Positions 7,751-15,758 of a stretch of DNA of 64,000 nucleotides are shown piece after piece. The position numbers and the translations under genes are program-made. Every line of letters starts with the position of its first letter. Position 1 is the stretch's first letter. The stretch is from NCBI GenBank assembly GCA_022181065.1, contig BQMY01000076.1, forward strand, positions 1 through 64,000, in the 5' to 3' direction. The stretch comes from Melioribacteraceae bacterium. Lineage in GTDB: Bacteria > Bacteroidota > Ignavibacteria > Ignavibacteriales > Melioribacteraceae. The notes beneath the pieces were generated by a model. The model saw nothing but the letters and a program-made list of their open reading frames with translations, was not told the origin of the DNA and searched no databases.

Positions 7751-7804
7751 AGGGTCTCATAACCCGAAGGTTGCAGGTTCATCCGCCCCGGCGGACCTGT
7801 CCCC
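7751..7804 (+). other. tRNA-Met-like 3' half interrupted by a small hairpin
   Basis: Bases 7751-7780 read like the anticodon arm (loop CTCATAA, anticodon CAT, flanked by GGG and CCC), variable loop GAAGG and the 5' strand of a T arm ending GGTTC of an initiator-type tRNA-Met. The expected 3' T strand CCTGTCCCC follows at 7796-7804, but 15 bases able to fold as TCCGCC/GGCGGA are wedged between (7781-7795). No acceptor stem or D arm is visible upstream and one T is extra before the anticodon loop. I read it as a tRNA remnant, possibly an attachment site, not a working tRNA. Confidence 0.45.
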
Positions 7805-7928
7805 TTCGCTGCGGCGAAACTAAAAAAGAAAACCTCATACGAAAGTGTGGGGTTTTTCTTTTTTAAATAGTGTTCAGGTAAAGGAATTATGTCCTGCCTG
7901 TCCCGCAGCCTTTTTGCGGGATCCCCGC
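7766..7928 (+). repeat. 163-bp direct repeat, copy 1
   Basis: This stretch recurs at 8233-8395 with two differences in 163 bases (TTCGCTGCGGCG here against TTCGCCGTGGCG there). It starts at the variable loop of the tRNA-like sequence and contains, in order, three small hairpins and a terminator: TCCGCC/GGCGGA, TTCGC/GCGAA, the terminator at 7822-7864, and CCCGCA/TGCGGG. The two copies bracket the GIY-YIG gene. Confidence 0.9.
7822..7864 (+). terminator. Terminator inside repeat copy 1
   Basis: CCTCATAC (7833-7840), a GAAA tetraloop, and GTGTGGGG (7845-7852) form an eight-pair stem with two wobbles. It is flanked by A-rich (7822-7832) and T-rich (7853-7864) arms that extend the pairing. This is the form of an intrinsic terminator, as expected behind a tRNA gene. 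The identical structure is at 8289-8331. Confidence 0.7.
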
Positions 7929-7997
7929 CAAAATTTGAATTTAAATCTATTCGTACTATTTTTCAGAATATATCATCTGGAGGGTATTATTTATTTC

Positions 7998-8234
7998 GTG
8001 TATGTGATAAAAAGCGCAGAAGGTTACCGATATACCGGTATGACTGAAAACCTTGAATTCAGACTATTACAGCATAACGACCATTCATTATCCCAATGGA
8101 CTCGCAGGGGTAAAAATTGGGAGATTATTTACATCAAAGTATTTGACAATAAATCGGAGGCGCTGAGATATGAAAAGTGGCTCAAGAGCGGTGTTGGGCG
8201 TGATTTTCTAAAAAACAGTGTGAAAAATTATTGA
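7998..8234 (+). CDS. GIY-YIG domain endonuclease-like protein
   Basis: The protein is a single GIY-YIG nuclease domain of the small UvrC-N-like family: VYVIKSAEGYRYTGMT, RLLQHN, then the helix KSEALRYEKWLKSG. It is about 80 residues, the usual size of these single-domain proteins. The start is uncertain: GGAGGG at 7979-7984 lies too close to the ATT codons at 7986 and 7989 that would give the family's usual first residues, so GTG 7998 is taken. The stop falls on the first bases of repeat copy 2. It is not part of the element's main operon; the direct repeats around it suggest it moved or duplicated as a unit. Confidence 0.7.
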   Translation: MYVIKSAEGYRYTGMTENLEFRLLQHNDHSLSQWTRRGKNWEIIYIKVFDNKSEALRYEKWLKSGVGRDFLKNSVKNY

Positions 8235-8395
8235 AGGTTGCAGGTTCATCCGCCCCGGCGGACCTGTCCCCTTCGCCGTGGCGAAACTAAAAAAGAAAAC
8301 CTCATACGAAAGTGTGGGGTTTTTCTTTTTTAAATAGTGTTCAGGTAAAGGAATTATGTCCTGCCTGTCCCGCAGCCTTTTTGCGGGATCCCCGC
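8233..8395 (+). repeat. 163-bp direct repeat, copy 2
   Basis: Second copy of the 7766-7928 repeat, displaced by 467 bases, with its own terminator at 8289-8331. Unlike copy 1 it is preceded by the end of the GIY-YIG gene and not by the tRNA anticodon arm, so the repeat boundary at GAAGGTTGCAGG is sharp on the left. Confidence 0.9.
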
Positions 8396-8402
8396 TACAA
8401 AT

Positions 8403-8435
8403 AAAGCCTTGTAAGTTATTATCTTGCAAGGCTTT
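8403..8435 (-). terminator. Hairpin downstream of the Sel1 gene
   Basis: AAAGCCTTGTAAG (8403-8415) and CTTGCAAGGCTTT (8423-8435) pair over 13 bases with one wobble around a seven-base loop. On the minus strand it follows the Sel1 stop by 33 bases and is followed by ATTTGT, a weak but plausible terminator. Confidence 0.5.
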
Positions 8436-8468
8436 AACTTTATACGGGTAACAAAATAGTAACAAAAC

Positions 8469-9272
8469 TTACTTATCATACTTCCATAATTCATTTTCTT
8501 TCCAAAAATCTGCTGCTTTTTCAGAAATCTCTGCTTCATCATTCTCATAAGCTTTCTTTATCCAGTAAGCAGCTTTTGACTTGTTCATCAATACACCATC
8601 TCCAAAAGAATAAAACACACCCAAATTATATTGTGCCTTAGTATCACCTTGTTCGGCAGCTTTGGAAAACCACTCAAATGCTTTCTTATAATCCTGATCT
8701 ACTCCTTCTCCATTATAATACATCACACCTAAATTATATTGTGCCTTGTCATATCCTTGTTCGGCAGCTTTGGTAAACCACTCAAATGCTTTTTTCTTAT
8801 CCTGATTTACTCCTTCTCCATAATCATACATCACACCCAAATTAAATTGTGCTGAAGCATGTCCTTGTTCAGCAGATATGGAATACCACTCAGCTGCTTT
8901 TTTATAATCCTGAAGTACTCCATATCCAATATAATACATCAGACCCAAATTTACTTGTGCAGAAACATGTCCTTGTGCGGCAGCTTTGGAAAACCACTCA
9001 AATGCTTTTTTATTATCCTGATTTACTCCCTCTCCATTATCATACATCCGACCCAAATTATATTGTGCATCGGCATTTCCTTGTTCGGCAGCTTTGGAAA
9101 ACCACTCAAATGCTTTCTTATTATCCTGATTTACTCCCTCTCCATTGACATACTTCATACCCAAAGCATATTGTGCAGAAGCATCACCTTGTTCAGCTTT
9201 TAACCTTAAACTATCAGCATCCTGACAGGACATTAATAAGACAAAAAATATTAAAAGTATCAAAATCCTCAT
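8469..9272 (-). CDS. Sel1-repeat lipoprotein
   Basis: 267 residues. The start MRILILLIFFVLLMSC is a lipoprotein signal with Cys16 as the lipidated residue, so the protein should be anchored in a membrane facing the periplasm or surface. The rest is a ladder of six Sel1-like repeats of 36 residues (pattern AxAQYNLGxMYxxGxGVxQDxxKAxEWFxKAAEQG), a helical scaffold for protein-protein contact. Several repeats are nearly identical at DNA level, so copy number may vary between strains. Sel1 lipoproteins often act in signalling or envelope stress; no partner is evident here. Confidence 0.9.
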   Translation of the reverse strand: MRILILLIFFVLLMSCQDADSLRLKAEQGDASAQYALGMKYVNGEGVNQDNKKAFEWFSKAAEQGNADAQYNLGRMYDNGEGVNQDNKKAFEWFSKAAAQGHVSAQVNLGLMYYIGYGVLQDYKKAAEWYSISAEQGHASAQFNLGVMYDYGEGVNQDKKKAFEWFTKAAEQGYDKAQYNLGVMYYNGEGVDQDYKKAFEWFSKAAEQGDTKAQYNLGVFYSFGDGVLMNKSKAAYWIKKAYENDEAEISEKAADFWKENELWKYDK

Positions 9273-9417
9273 TTTACACCTCTTTATATTTAATATGTGA
9301 TTGTAGCCTATGCACTCATTACAGCCCTGTAAAGGCTCTTAGTCATATCAAACAACCTCTTATGGTCAAACTTGTCCCTGAGTAGCTCTAATCGCTGTAA
9401 TCTAACCTGTTTTTGGG

Positions 9418-9909
9418 TTAACAGACCTCTATAATGGCTTTTAACTGTTTTCGACCTGATCCGCTTAATTTCATCTTCCAATTCCCAAAATCTGGTATTG
9501 TTGTAATTGAGTTTTTCACCTTCTGAGAAGGATAATATAATCGGTTTTGATATGCCACTCTACTTTTGAACTTAGGATAATTGTAAGCCATATACAAGTA
9601 CCTGCAGCGATTATATGTAACAGGACACAAAAAATATAATACATTTCCATTTCCCAAATTACTTTTAACCTCTGAAATATAAATTCTGTAATTATAAACA
9701 TCACTCTCACCATCAGAAGTAACCGAATAATTTAGCTCAATATATCTGCCTGTACTATCATTAAAGTGCTGAATACCCATTGTTGCACCATCGGGAAATG
9801 TTAATTTTGCCTTGCGGTTACTATTCAATATGCCTGATCTCTTTAGTTCCTGAATTGATAGCCTTCTTACCTGATATACTGTGAGTGCGCCCTTTGAGCT
9901 TTGTCCCAT
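9418..9909 (-). CDS. Hypothetical protein with a C-P..C-type motif, mobile-element associated look
   Basis: I chose ATG 9909 because GGGGAAAT lies just ahead, giving MGQSSKGALTVYQVRRLSIQEL and 163 residues; the open frame reaches 28 codons further up. The middle reads YFLCPVTYNRCRYLYMA and then SRVAYQNRLYYPSQ. A CPxxxxRCRxLY segment followed by an R-x-A...YxxQ stretch is common in uncharacterised proteins of prophages and transposon islands, where it probably forms a small zinc-ribbon-like fold. I cannot assign a function. Confidence 0.6.
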   Translation of the reverse strand: MGQSSKGALTVYQVRRLSIQELKRSGILNSNRKAKLTFPDGATMGIQHFNDSTGRYIELNYSVTSDGESDVYNYRIYISEVKSNLGNGNVLYFLCPVTYNRCRYLYMAYNYPKFKSRVAYQNRLYYPSQKVKNSITTIPDFGNWKMKLSGSGRKQLKAIIEVC

Positions 9910-10085
9910 ATTTCCCCAAAAGTGCAACCGATTACATTTGTTTATAAGAATAAAGGCTATCTTCTTAGTCAAGATTATATGTATTATGGACAAGAAATTA
10001 TATATTTCTTTAAATACCTTACTGAAATGTTTAAAAAGTGCTTTATTTTAAGTAGCTGATATCTGATTTTATATAGAGGACTAAT

Positions 10086-11210
10086 TTGATTCAAACTAAT
10101 TTATCACCAAAAAGCAAATTCTGGAAACATTTACCATTTAGTAGATATCTGATATTTATCTCGGCGATATTCTTCCTTTTTTCAGGAATTGGATTTATCA
10201 TCGATTTGAAGGTTCAGGGGGCATATTCTGAACGACTGCTTTTAATAAACGTATTTTATTCAGGGCTTGTTGCTGTATTCTACCTTTATAGTTTTACAAA
10301 AAATCTTAAATTTCTTCCTTTTACCATCATTTTTCAGATTGTAGCTGGAATAAACATTTGGAAAGAGGCTGACCAACCACTGCTTGCCGAATTTCCTGAA
10401 AGAGCGTATTGGGATGCCATGGGAATTTTAGTAACATTGGTTCTGGGATATATACTGCTTATTATTTTTATAAATAAGGAGGGAATCAGAAATTTAAGGA
10501 TTCAGGCTGAAATGAATCTTGCCCAGGAACTTCATTCCAACCTTGTTCCGAAAATTGAAATTGTCAATGACCGTTTTGAACTATATGGAGTATCCAATCC
10601 AACTGATGAAGTAGGTGGTGATTTAATTGACATTTTCGAAAATGAAACTACATACACCTGTTATATCGCAGATGTATCGGGTCATGGAGTCGCTGCGGGT
10701 TCGTTGATGGGAATGTTTAAGAGTACAATTCGAGTTTTATTGAACAAAGATGAACCGCTCAAATCAATTTTAACCGATTCTTCCAAGACAATTTATAACT
10801 TAAAAAAGAAAAACATGTTTCTTACATGCGCTTTTTTAAACTTTAAACCAAATCATACTGTAGAATATTCTACAGCAGGTCACCTTCCGATATTAAAACT
10901 CGCAAATGATTCAAACAATTTTGAGGATTTGTTGATAAAACAGATTCCAATTGCGGCGATAAAAGATTTTAATTTTACAACGAGTAGCACAGAATATAAC
11001 AAGAATGATTTATTTATTTTGCTGACTGATGGAATTACAGAAACGTCGAATAAAAAGAATGAATTCTTTGGAATAGAGAAAGTAAAACAGACTATTTTTA
11101 ATAATCGAAATGATAAATTATCCAATATATATGAAAAAATAAATTCGGAATTAACTTCATATGGCGCACAAAATGATGATCAGACAATTTTATTAATCAG
11201 ATGTTTATAG
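10086..11210 (+). CDS. Membrane-anchored SpoIIE/RsbU-type serine phosphatase
   Basis: 374 residues from TTG 10086 (AGAGGA just upstream). Four hydrophobic segments fill residues 20-145 (for example YLIFISAIFFLFSGIGFII and ILVTLVLGYILLIIFI). The cytoplasmic part is a PP2C-like SpoIIE domain: AQELHSNLVP, DEVGGDLID and DVSGHGVAAG carry the metal-binding aspartates, followed by TAGHLPIL, LLTDGITET and NDDQTILLI. Such phosphatases dephosphorylate anti-sigma antagonist proteins in partner-switching pathways. The membrane region would be the sensor. No anti-sigma partner is adjacent. It converges with the histidine kinase gene. Confidence 0.9.
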   Translation: MIQTNLSPKSKFWKHLPFSRYLIFISAIFFLFSGIGFIIDLKVQGAYSERLLLINVFYSGLVAVFYLYSFTKNLKFLPFTIIFQIVAGINIWKEADQPLLAEFPERAYWDAMGILVTLVLGYILLIIFINKEGIRNLRIQAEMNLAQELHSNLVPKIEIVNDRFELYGVSNPTDEVGGDLIDIFENETTYTCYIADVSGHGVAAGSLMGMFKSTIRVLLNKDEPLKSILTDSSKTIYNLKKKNMFLTCAFLNFKPNHTVEYSTAGHLPILKLANDSNNFEDLLIKQIPIAAIKDFNFTTSSTEYNKNDLFILLTDGITETSNKKNEFFGIEKVKQTIFNNRNDKLSNIYEKINSELTSYGAQNDDQTILLIRCL

Positions 11211-11281
11211 TCTTATCTAGTGTTGGTTTTTATCTTTAATTTGTGTTAAGAGATTTACTATTAAAATAGTTATCTGTACTC

Positions 11282-13315
11282 TTATTGTAACAACTCAACA
11301 AAAAACTTTGAACCGACACCTTCTTCACTTTCCACTCTTATGTTACCATTTAATTTTTCTACGTACTCCTTGCACAATATAAGTCCCAAGCCATTACTTT
11401 TTTCATCTCTGGTACCGGGTCTGGAAACCTTTTCACCAACCTTGAAAAGCTCGGGTATTATCTTTGATGGAATTCCAATCCCGGTGTCTTCAACACATAT
11501 CGAGATTGAATTATTCGATTTTTCGGTAAACACAGTAACTACATCCCCGGCGTCACAAAACTTGATGGCATTGGAAATTAGATTTCTTATAACAGCGCTA
11601 AACATATTTCTGTCAGTACTTATCGTAAGATTCTTATCTATTAAATTTTCTATTTTTACTTTTTTGTTAGTCGCAATAATTTTATGACTAACGGCAATGT
11701 CTTCAACGAGTTGTCTTAAATTAAATGTTTTCGTCTCAACATTAAGTTTATCCCTTTGCAAGTTTGCCCATTCGAGCAAATTAATTACTAAATTGTAAAC
11801 CCCGTCAGCGGAGTTTTTCACAAGCACCAAATGTTCCCGTACTTCTTCTTTTTTTAATTCATCAAAATCTTTAATTATTATTTCGATAATTCCCATTAGC
11901 CCTTGAAAAGGACTCTTTAAATCATGAGCGATTATAGAGAAAAAGCTATCTCTTGTTTCCAATACTTTTTTTAACCGCAGATTTATTTTCAACAATTCAT
12001 TTTTTTGATCTGTTACTTGCCGGTTAGTTTCTTCCAATTGTGTTGTAAGTTTTCTCTTGGAACTATATCCGAGATAAATGAAAATTGCGGCAAGAGATAA
12101 AATTGACAGCATGATAAGTAAATATGTTCGCTGATTTTTATGAATTGTATTTTCTTTCTGTAGAAGCAATATCTCCTGCTCACGGCGTTCAGAAGCAAAA
12201 GATTCCTGCAATTCAGCAATATTCTTTTGTTTTTGTTCATTCAGAAGAGAATCGTTTTGTACTTTATGCAGTTTTAAATATTCCAGTGATTTTTCGTAAT
12301 TGTTCATTTTGGCATAAATTTCAGAAAGCAGCTCGAGAGTAGTTACCACCCCCCGTCTATTTCGTGATTCTTTTCTAATATTATAAGCTTGAAGCAAATA
12401 CTCCAGAGCTTTTTTGTAATCCCCTGTAACATTGTAAATTCTTCCCAAACCGGTCAGAGAAAGAGCCACGCCTCCAATGTAATTTGCTTCTCTCTGTAAT
12501 GACAAGGCTCTTTCGTAATACTTGAGAGACTCCTCATAATTTTTTGTAATTCTTTTTATGAGAGCCATATTTGTTAAAGAACCGGCCATTCCAAGTTTAT
12601 CTTGATTCTTCTCTCTCAAATTATATGATCGATGTGCAAGTTCAAGAGCTTTATCATAATCGCGTTTCCAAATCCAATATATTGCGTAATGCTCCAGGGC
12701 TTGTGCAAGAATTAGCTCGTCATCAAGTTTTTCACAAAATTCAACTGCATTTTTAGTTAGCACTCCTGCTTTTTCTCGTTCACCAATTATATATTGAAGT
12801 ATCGCATAGAAATTATATGAATCTCCCAACGCGTTTTTCTCGTCCTGATTTTCAAGAATGCGAATTGATTCCTGAAGACTCTCAAGCGCTTCATCGTATT
12901 TTCCTCTACTGATAAGATTTCGGCCAATCTTGTTGAGTGATATGCCAATTCTTACGCTGTCTTTTTCTGCCCGGTAAAGACTATCAGCTATTTTGAAATA
13001 TCGCAAAGCAGTATCATAATCACTCAAGTTGTGATAGGAACTGCCGAAGGATAAAATTAGATCAGCATAACCAGGGTTATCATTTTGTGATTTCGCAAAC
13101 TGCAAGGCTTCATTTTCAATCAGATCATTTTTATCCGGGGAAGTTTTTGTGTAATACTTGACAAGCGATATGTAAGCCTTAACTTTTTCATCGGCTGAAG
13201 CTTTAGCCAGATTTGCTTTTAAGGAATCTGCAATTGTTGCGTTTAAGAGATTCACCGATAATAGCAAAAAGAGGTAAACGAATTTAATTTGTTTTGATGA
13301 AAATGAGTTTTTCAT
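11282..13315 (-). CDS. TPR-containing hybrid sensor: periplasmic TPRs plus histidine kinase
   Basis: From ATG 13315 the protein opens with a signal or anchor sequence (KFVYLFLLLSVNLL). About 330 residues of tetratricopeptide repeats follow (for example YDEALESLQESIRILE and YKKALEYLLQAYNIRK), then a transmembrane helix (LLIMLSILSLAAIFIYLGY), a coiled coil, a HisKA domain (FFSIIAHDLKSPFQGLMG, phospho-accepting His), and a HATPase domain with NLISNAIKF, DTGIGIP and SNGLGLILC. This architecture is common in Bacteroidota. An upstream ATG at 13351 would add 12 residues but lacks a ribosome site. No response regulator is adjacent, so it is an orphan kinase. Confidence 0.9.
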   Translation of the reverse strand: MKNSFSSKQIKFVYLFLLLSVNLLNATIADSLKANLAKASADEKVKAYISLVKYYTKTSPDKNDLIENEALQFAKSQNDNPGYADLILSFGSSYHNLSDYDTALRYFKIADSLYRAEKDSVRIGISLNKIGRNLISRGKYDEALESLQESIRILENQDEKNALGDSYNFYAILQYIIGEREKAGVLTKNAVEFCEKLDDELILAQALEHYAIYWIWKRDYDKALELAHRSYNLREKNQDKLGMAGSLTNMALIKRITKNYEESLKYYERALSLQREANYIGGVALSLTGLGRIYNVTGDYKKALEYLLQAYNIRKESRNRRGVVTTLELLSEIYAKMNNYEKSLEYLKLHKVQNDSLLNEQKQKNIAELQESFASERREQEILLLQKENTIHKNQRTYLLIMLSILSLAAIFIYLGYSSKRKLTTQLEETNRQVTDQKNELLKINLRLKKVLETRDSFFSIIAHDLKSPFQGLMGIIEIIIKDFDELKKEEVREHLVLVKNSADGVYNLVINLLEWANLQRDKLNVETKTFNLRQLVEDIAVSHKIIATNKKVKIENLIDKNLTISTDRNMFSAVIRNLISNAIKFCDAGDVVTVFTEKSNNSISICVEDTGIGIPSKIIPELFKVGEKVSRPGTRDEKSNGLGLILCKEYVEKLNGNIRVESEEGVGSKFFVELLQ

Positions 13316-13995
13316 TAGTTGATCCACGGTTTTGCTAATCTGGAACATCATATTAGCTCATACAAAGTCTGATTCACATATTTTATTAAATAGAAACTCA
13401 CCAATTCAGTAATTCAGTAATTCAAAAATGAATTAGGTTGGCGAAATTACCACATCCTCTAAAGTGTTGTTACTTTTTCATAATGATTTATAACCAAAAA
13501 CGTATCCCCATAACCTTTCTTGCCGGCATCAAAATGACCGCGATGTCTTTATCGACATTCTCATCCGGTTTACAAGCCTGAATTTATTGTTTGCCATATT
13601 GATAAAAAGAAACAATGATACATATCAATTTTTCTTGACCATAATTGATCTACTCTACCCTGATAATCGCAAACAATAATCTTCAGTTTAATATGGTTAT
13701 TAAAAATATGATACACAAGAAGATAAAATTGAACAGAGAATTATAAAACTATATACAATATAATCACCAAAAAAATAACAAAAACCACATTGGTATATAT
13801 GGAATATGTTAATATAATTCTTCAAAAGTTTGTTTTCTCTGCGCAAAAATAGACTTATTCCTAAATTGTACCCTCAGTCCGGAAGGTATCCTGATCCGAC
13901 AAATTCATAAAATTAATTTCATCCTTCACTTCCTTTTTGAACTAAGTTACCGAGAATTGAAGTTAATCAGGAAACTCATACTGAAAGGAAAACAG
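13316..13995. other. Gene-poor intergenic region
   Basis: AT-rich divergent intergenic region between the kinase and the M28 peptidase. A short tandem run of AATTCAGT (13399-13425) is present. I see no RNA gene and no open frame with a plausible ribosome site; the promoters of both flanking genes should lie here, but none has a convincing two-box match. Confidence 0.5.
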
Positions 13996-15591
13996 ATGAA
14001 AGTACTCTTCCTGGCAATCGCCTCTCTATTATTATTCTCGTGTTCACAGAATAAATCCGACATAGATAAAGCACTTCAGAGTATCAACGAAGCTGAATTG
14101 GAAACAATCATAAAAACGCTTGCTTCCGATGAATTTGAAGGACGCGCTCCATATTCCGAAGGGGAAAGAAAAACCATCAACTATCTAAAAAACAAGTTCG
14201 AAAATCTGGGTTTAAAACCTGTCAACGGGGATTCATACTTCCAGGAAATTGAGCTGGTAGAATTGATCTCCTCTGCCCCATCGATTATGACGATATCGGG
14301 TGAAAAAGGAAAAGTTGAACTCGATCACGCAAACGAGTTTGTCGCCCAAACCAGACATATAACGGATAAAATAATTGTGCAAAACGCTGAGTTTGTTTTT
14401 GCCGGCTATGGTATTGTAGCACCTGAATATAACTGGAATGACTACGAGCATCTCGATGTAAAAGACAAATTTGTAATTGTGATGGTGAATGATCCCGGAT
14501 ATCACTCACAGGATTCAACTCTTTTTACAGGTAACGCAATGACATACTATGGCAGATGGCGCTACAAGTATGAGGAAGCCGCGCGTCAGGGTGCAGCCGG
14601 TATTTTCGTGGTTCATGAGACAGGTGCCGCCGGTTACCCGTGGACTGTGGTAAGAAATGGCTGGACAGGTCCGGAGTTCTACCTCAAAACTGAAAATGGC
14701 AATAAAGATCGTGCTGAAATTGAAGGGTGGTTCAATCTCGAGAAAACCAGAGAAATATTCCGACTCGCAGGATATGATTTTGACGCGGAATTGGATAAAG
14801 CAAAAACTCCGGGTTACAAAGGATTAGAATTAGGATTAAAATCCTCGCTTTCTATCAGTAATCAAATCATAGAATCAACTTCAAATAATGTGCTCGCCAA
14901 ACTCGAGGGAAGTGAACGCCCTGATGAATACCTTGTTTATATGGGGCACTGGGATCACCTCGGAATTGACACGACTCTCGAAGGGGACCAAATCTACAAT
15001 GGCGCAAGGGATAACGCGGCCGGTATTGCTTCGATCCTTGAGATAGCGGAAGCATTTACTACACTACCTGAAAAGCCAAAACGATCGATTATATTTTTTG
15101 CTACCGCCGTTGAGGAACAAGGCTTGCTTGGCTCGTCATATTACGTTAAAAATCCTCTAGTCCCTCTAAACAAAACAGTTGCGGCGATAAATATCGACGG
15201 GCCAAATGTCTTTGGAAGAACGAAAGATATCACTCTCGTGGGGTACGGGCAATCCGAACTGGATAAATACGTAAAAAAAGCTGCGCGGGAACATGGCAGA
15301 TACATTCATGCTGACCCAACTCCCGAAAAAGGATTTTATTACAGGTCGGATCACTTTACTTTTGCGCTCGCCGGAGTACCGGCAATCTACCTGAAAGCGG
15401 GTATAAAACATGTATCCAAACCTGAAAGCTATATGCAGGATCAACTCGCAAAGTGGACTGCGGAATATTACCACCTTACTAATGATGAATATGATCCCGA
15501 ATGGTGGAACCTCGCCGGATTGGTGGAACCTCGCCGGATTGGTGGAAGATACCCGACTTCTAATGGAAATTGGTCACGAATTGAGCATTAA
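13996..15591 (+). CDS. M28-family metallopeptidase lipoprotein, frame broken at the C-terminus
   Basis: ATG 13996 (AAAGGA ahead) gives a lipoprotein signal MKVLFLAIASLLLFSC with Cys16. A PA-type insert (about residues 110-220) precedes the di-zinc aminopeptidase core: GHWDHLG, NGARDNAAG, VEEQGLLGS, NIDGPNV and SDHFTFA supply the ligands and the catalytic glutamate. Near the end a 19-bp sequence is duplicated in tandem (15502-15539), which shifts the frame and gives a spurious tail after EWWNLAGLVE. With one copy the protein continues EDTRLLMEIGHELS and ends at 15664 as a normal M28 C-terminus, 549 residues. It is probably a surface or periplasmic exopeptidase. Confidence 0.9.
   Translation: MKVLFLAIASLLLFSCSQNKSDIDKALQSINEAELETIIKTLASDEFEGRAPYSEGERKTINYLKNKFENLGLKPVNGDSYFQEIELVELISSAPSIMTISGEKGKVELDHANEFVAQTRHITDKIIVQNAEFVFAGYGIVAPEYNWNDYEHLDVKDKFVIVMVNDPGYHSQDSTLFTGNAMTYYGRWRYKYEEAARQGAAGIFVVHETGAAGYPWTVVRNGWTGPEFYLKTENGNKDRAEIEGWFNLEKTREIFRLAGYDFDAELDKAKTPGYKGLELGLKSSLSISNQIIESTSNNVLAKLEGSERPDEYLVYMGHWDHLGIDTTLEGDQIYNGARDNAAGIASILEIAEAFTTLPEKPKRSIIFFATAVEEQGLLGSSYYVKNPLVPLNKTVAAINIDGPNVFGRTKDITLVGYGQSELDKYVKKAAREHGRYIHADPTPEKGFYYRSDHFTFALAGVPAIYLKAGIKHVSKPESYMQDQLAKWTAEYYHLTNDEYDPEWWNLAGLVEPRRIGGRYPTSNGNWSRIEH
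15502..15539 (+). repeat. 19-bp perfect tandem duplication inside the M28 gene
   Basis: The 19-base unit TGGTGGAACCTCGCCGGAT occurs at 15502-15520 and again at 15521-15539, followed by eight bases of a third copy. Nineteen is not a multiple of three, so the extra copy moves the reading frame. Removing it restores an open frame to the stop at 15662-15664. Confidence 0.95.
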
Positions 15592-15758
15592 CAATGATTG
15601 GCCTGAATGGAGTAAAACCTCCGAGTTCAGAGCCGCACGTGAAAAAAGCATGGGAGAAAGGTAAAATCCATAACATTATTGCGGCAGTAAAGTTTGATCT
15701 CATTGCCCGCACAGCATGACAGCTATGTCTGTTATCGCGAGATGCCGGCAGAAGATTT

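Noticed and set aside
7751-7804. A working tRNA-Met gene
   Set aside because: No D arm or acceptor stem, an extra base before the anticodon loop, and 15 inserted bases in the T arm.
7845-7997. N-terminal extension of the GIY-YIG protein
   Set aside because: The extension reads through the terminator and repeat copy 1 and has no counterpart in GIY-YIG proteins.
8849-9203. Two overlapping plus-strand open frames opposite the Sel1 gene
   Set aside because: They are antisense readings of the Sel1 repeats; their own repeats mirror the repeat unit, and there is no ribosome site.
8469-9272. CRISPR array
   Set aside because: The regular repeats are coding Sel1 units of 108 bases with no unique spacers; no cas gene is near.
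15410-15664. Separate small gene overlapping the end of the M28 gene
   Set aside because: Its second half is the true C-terminus of M28, moved out of frame by the 19-bp duplication; its first half is an out-of-frame reading.
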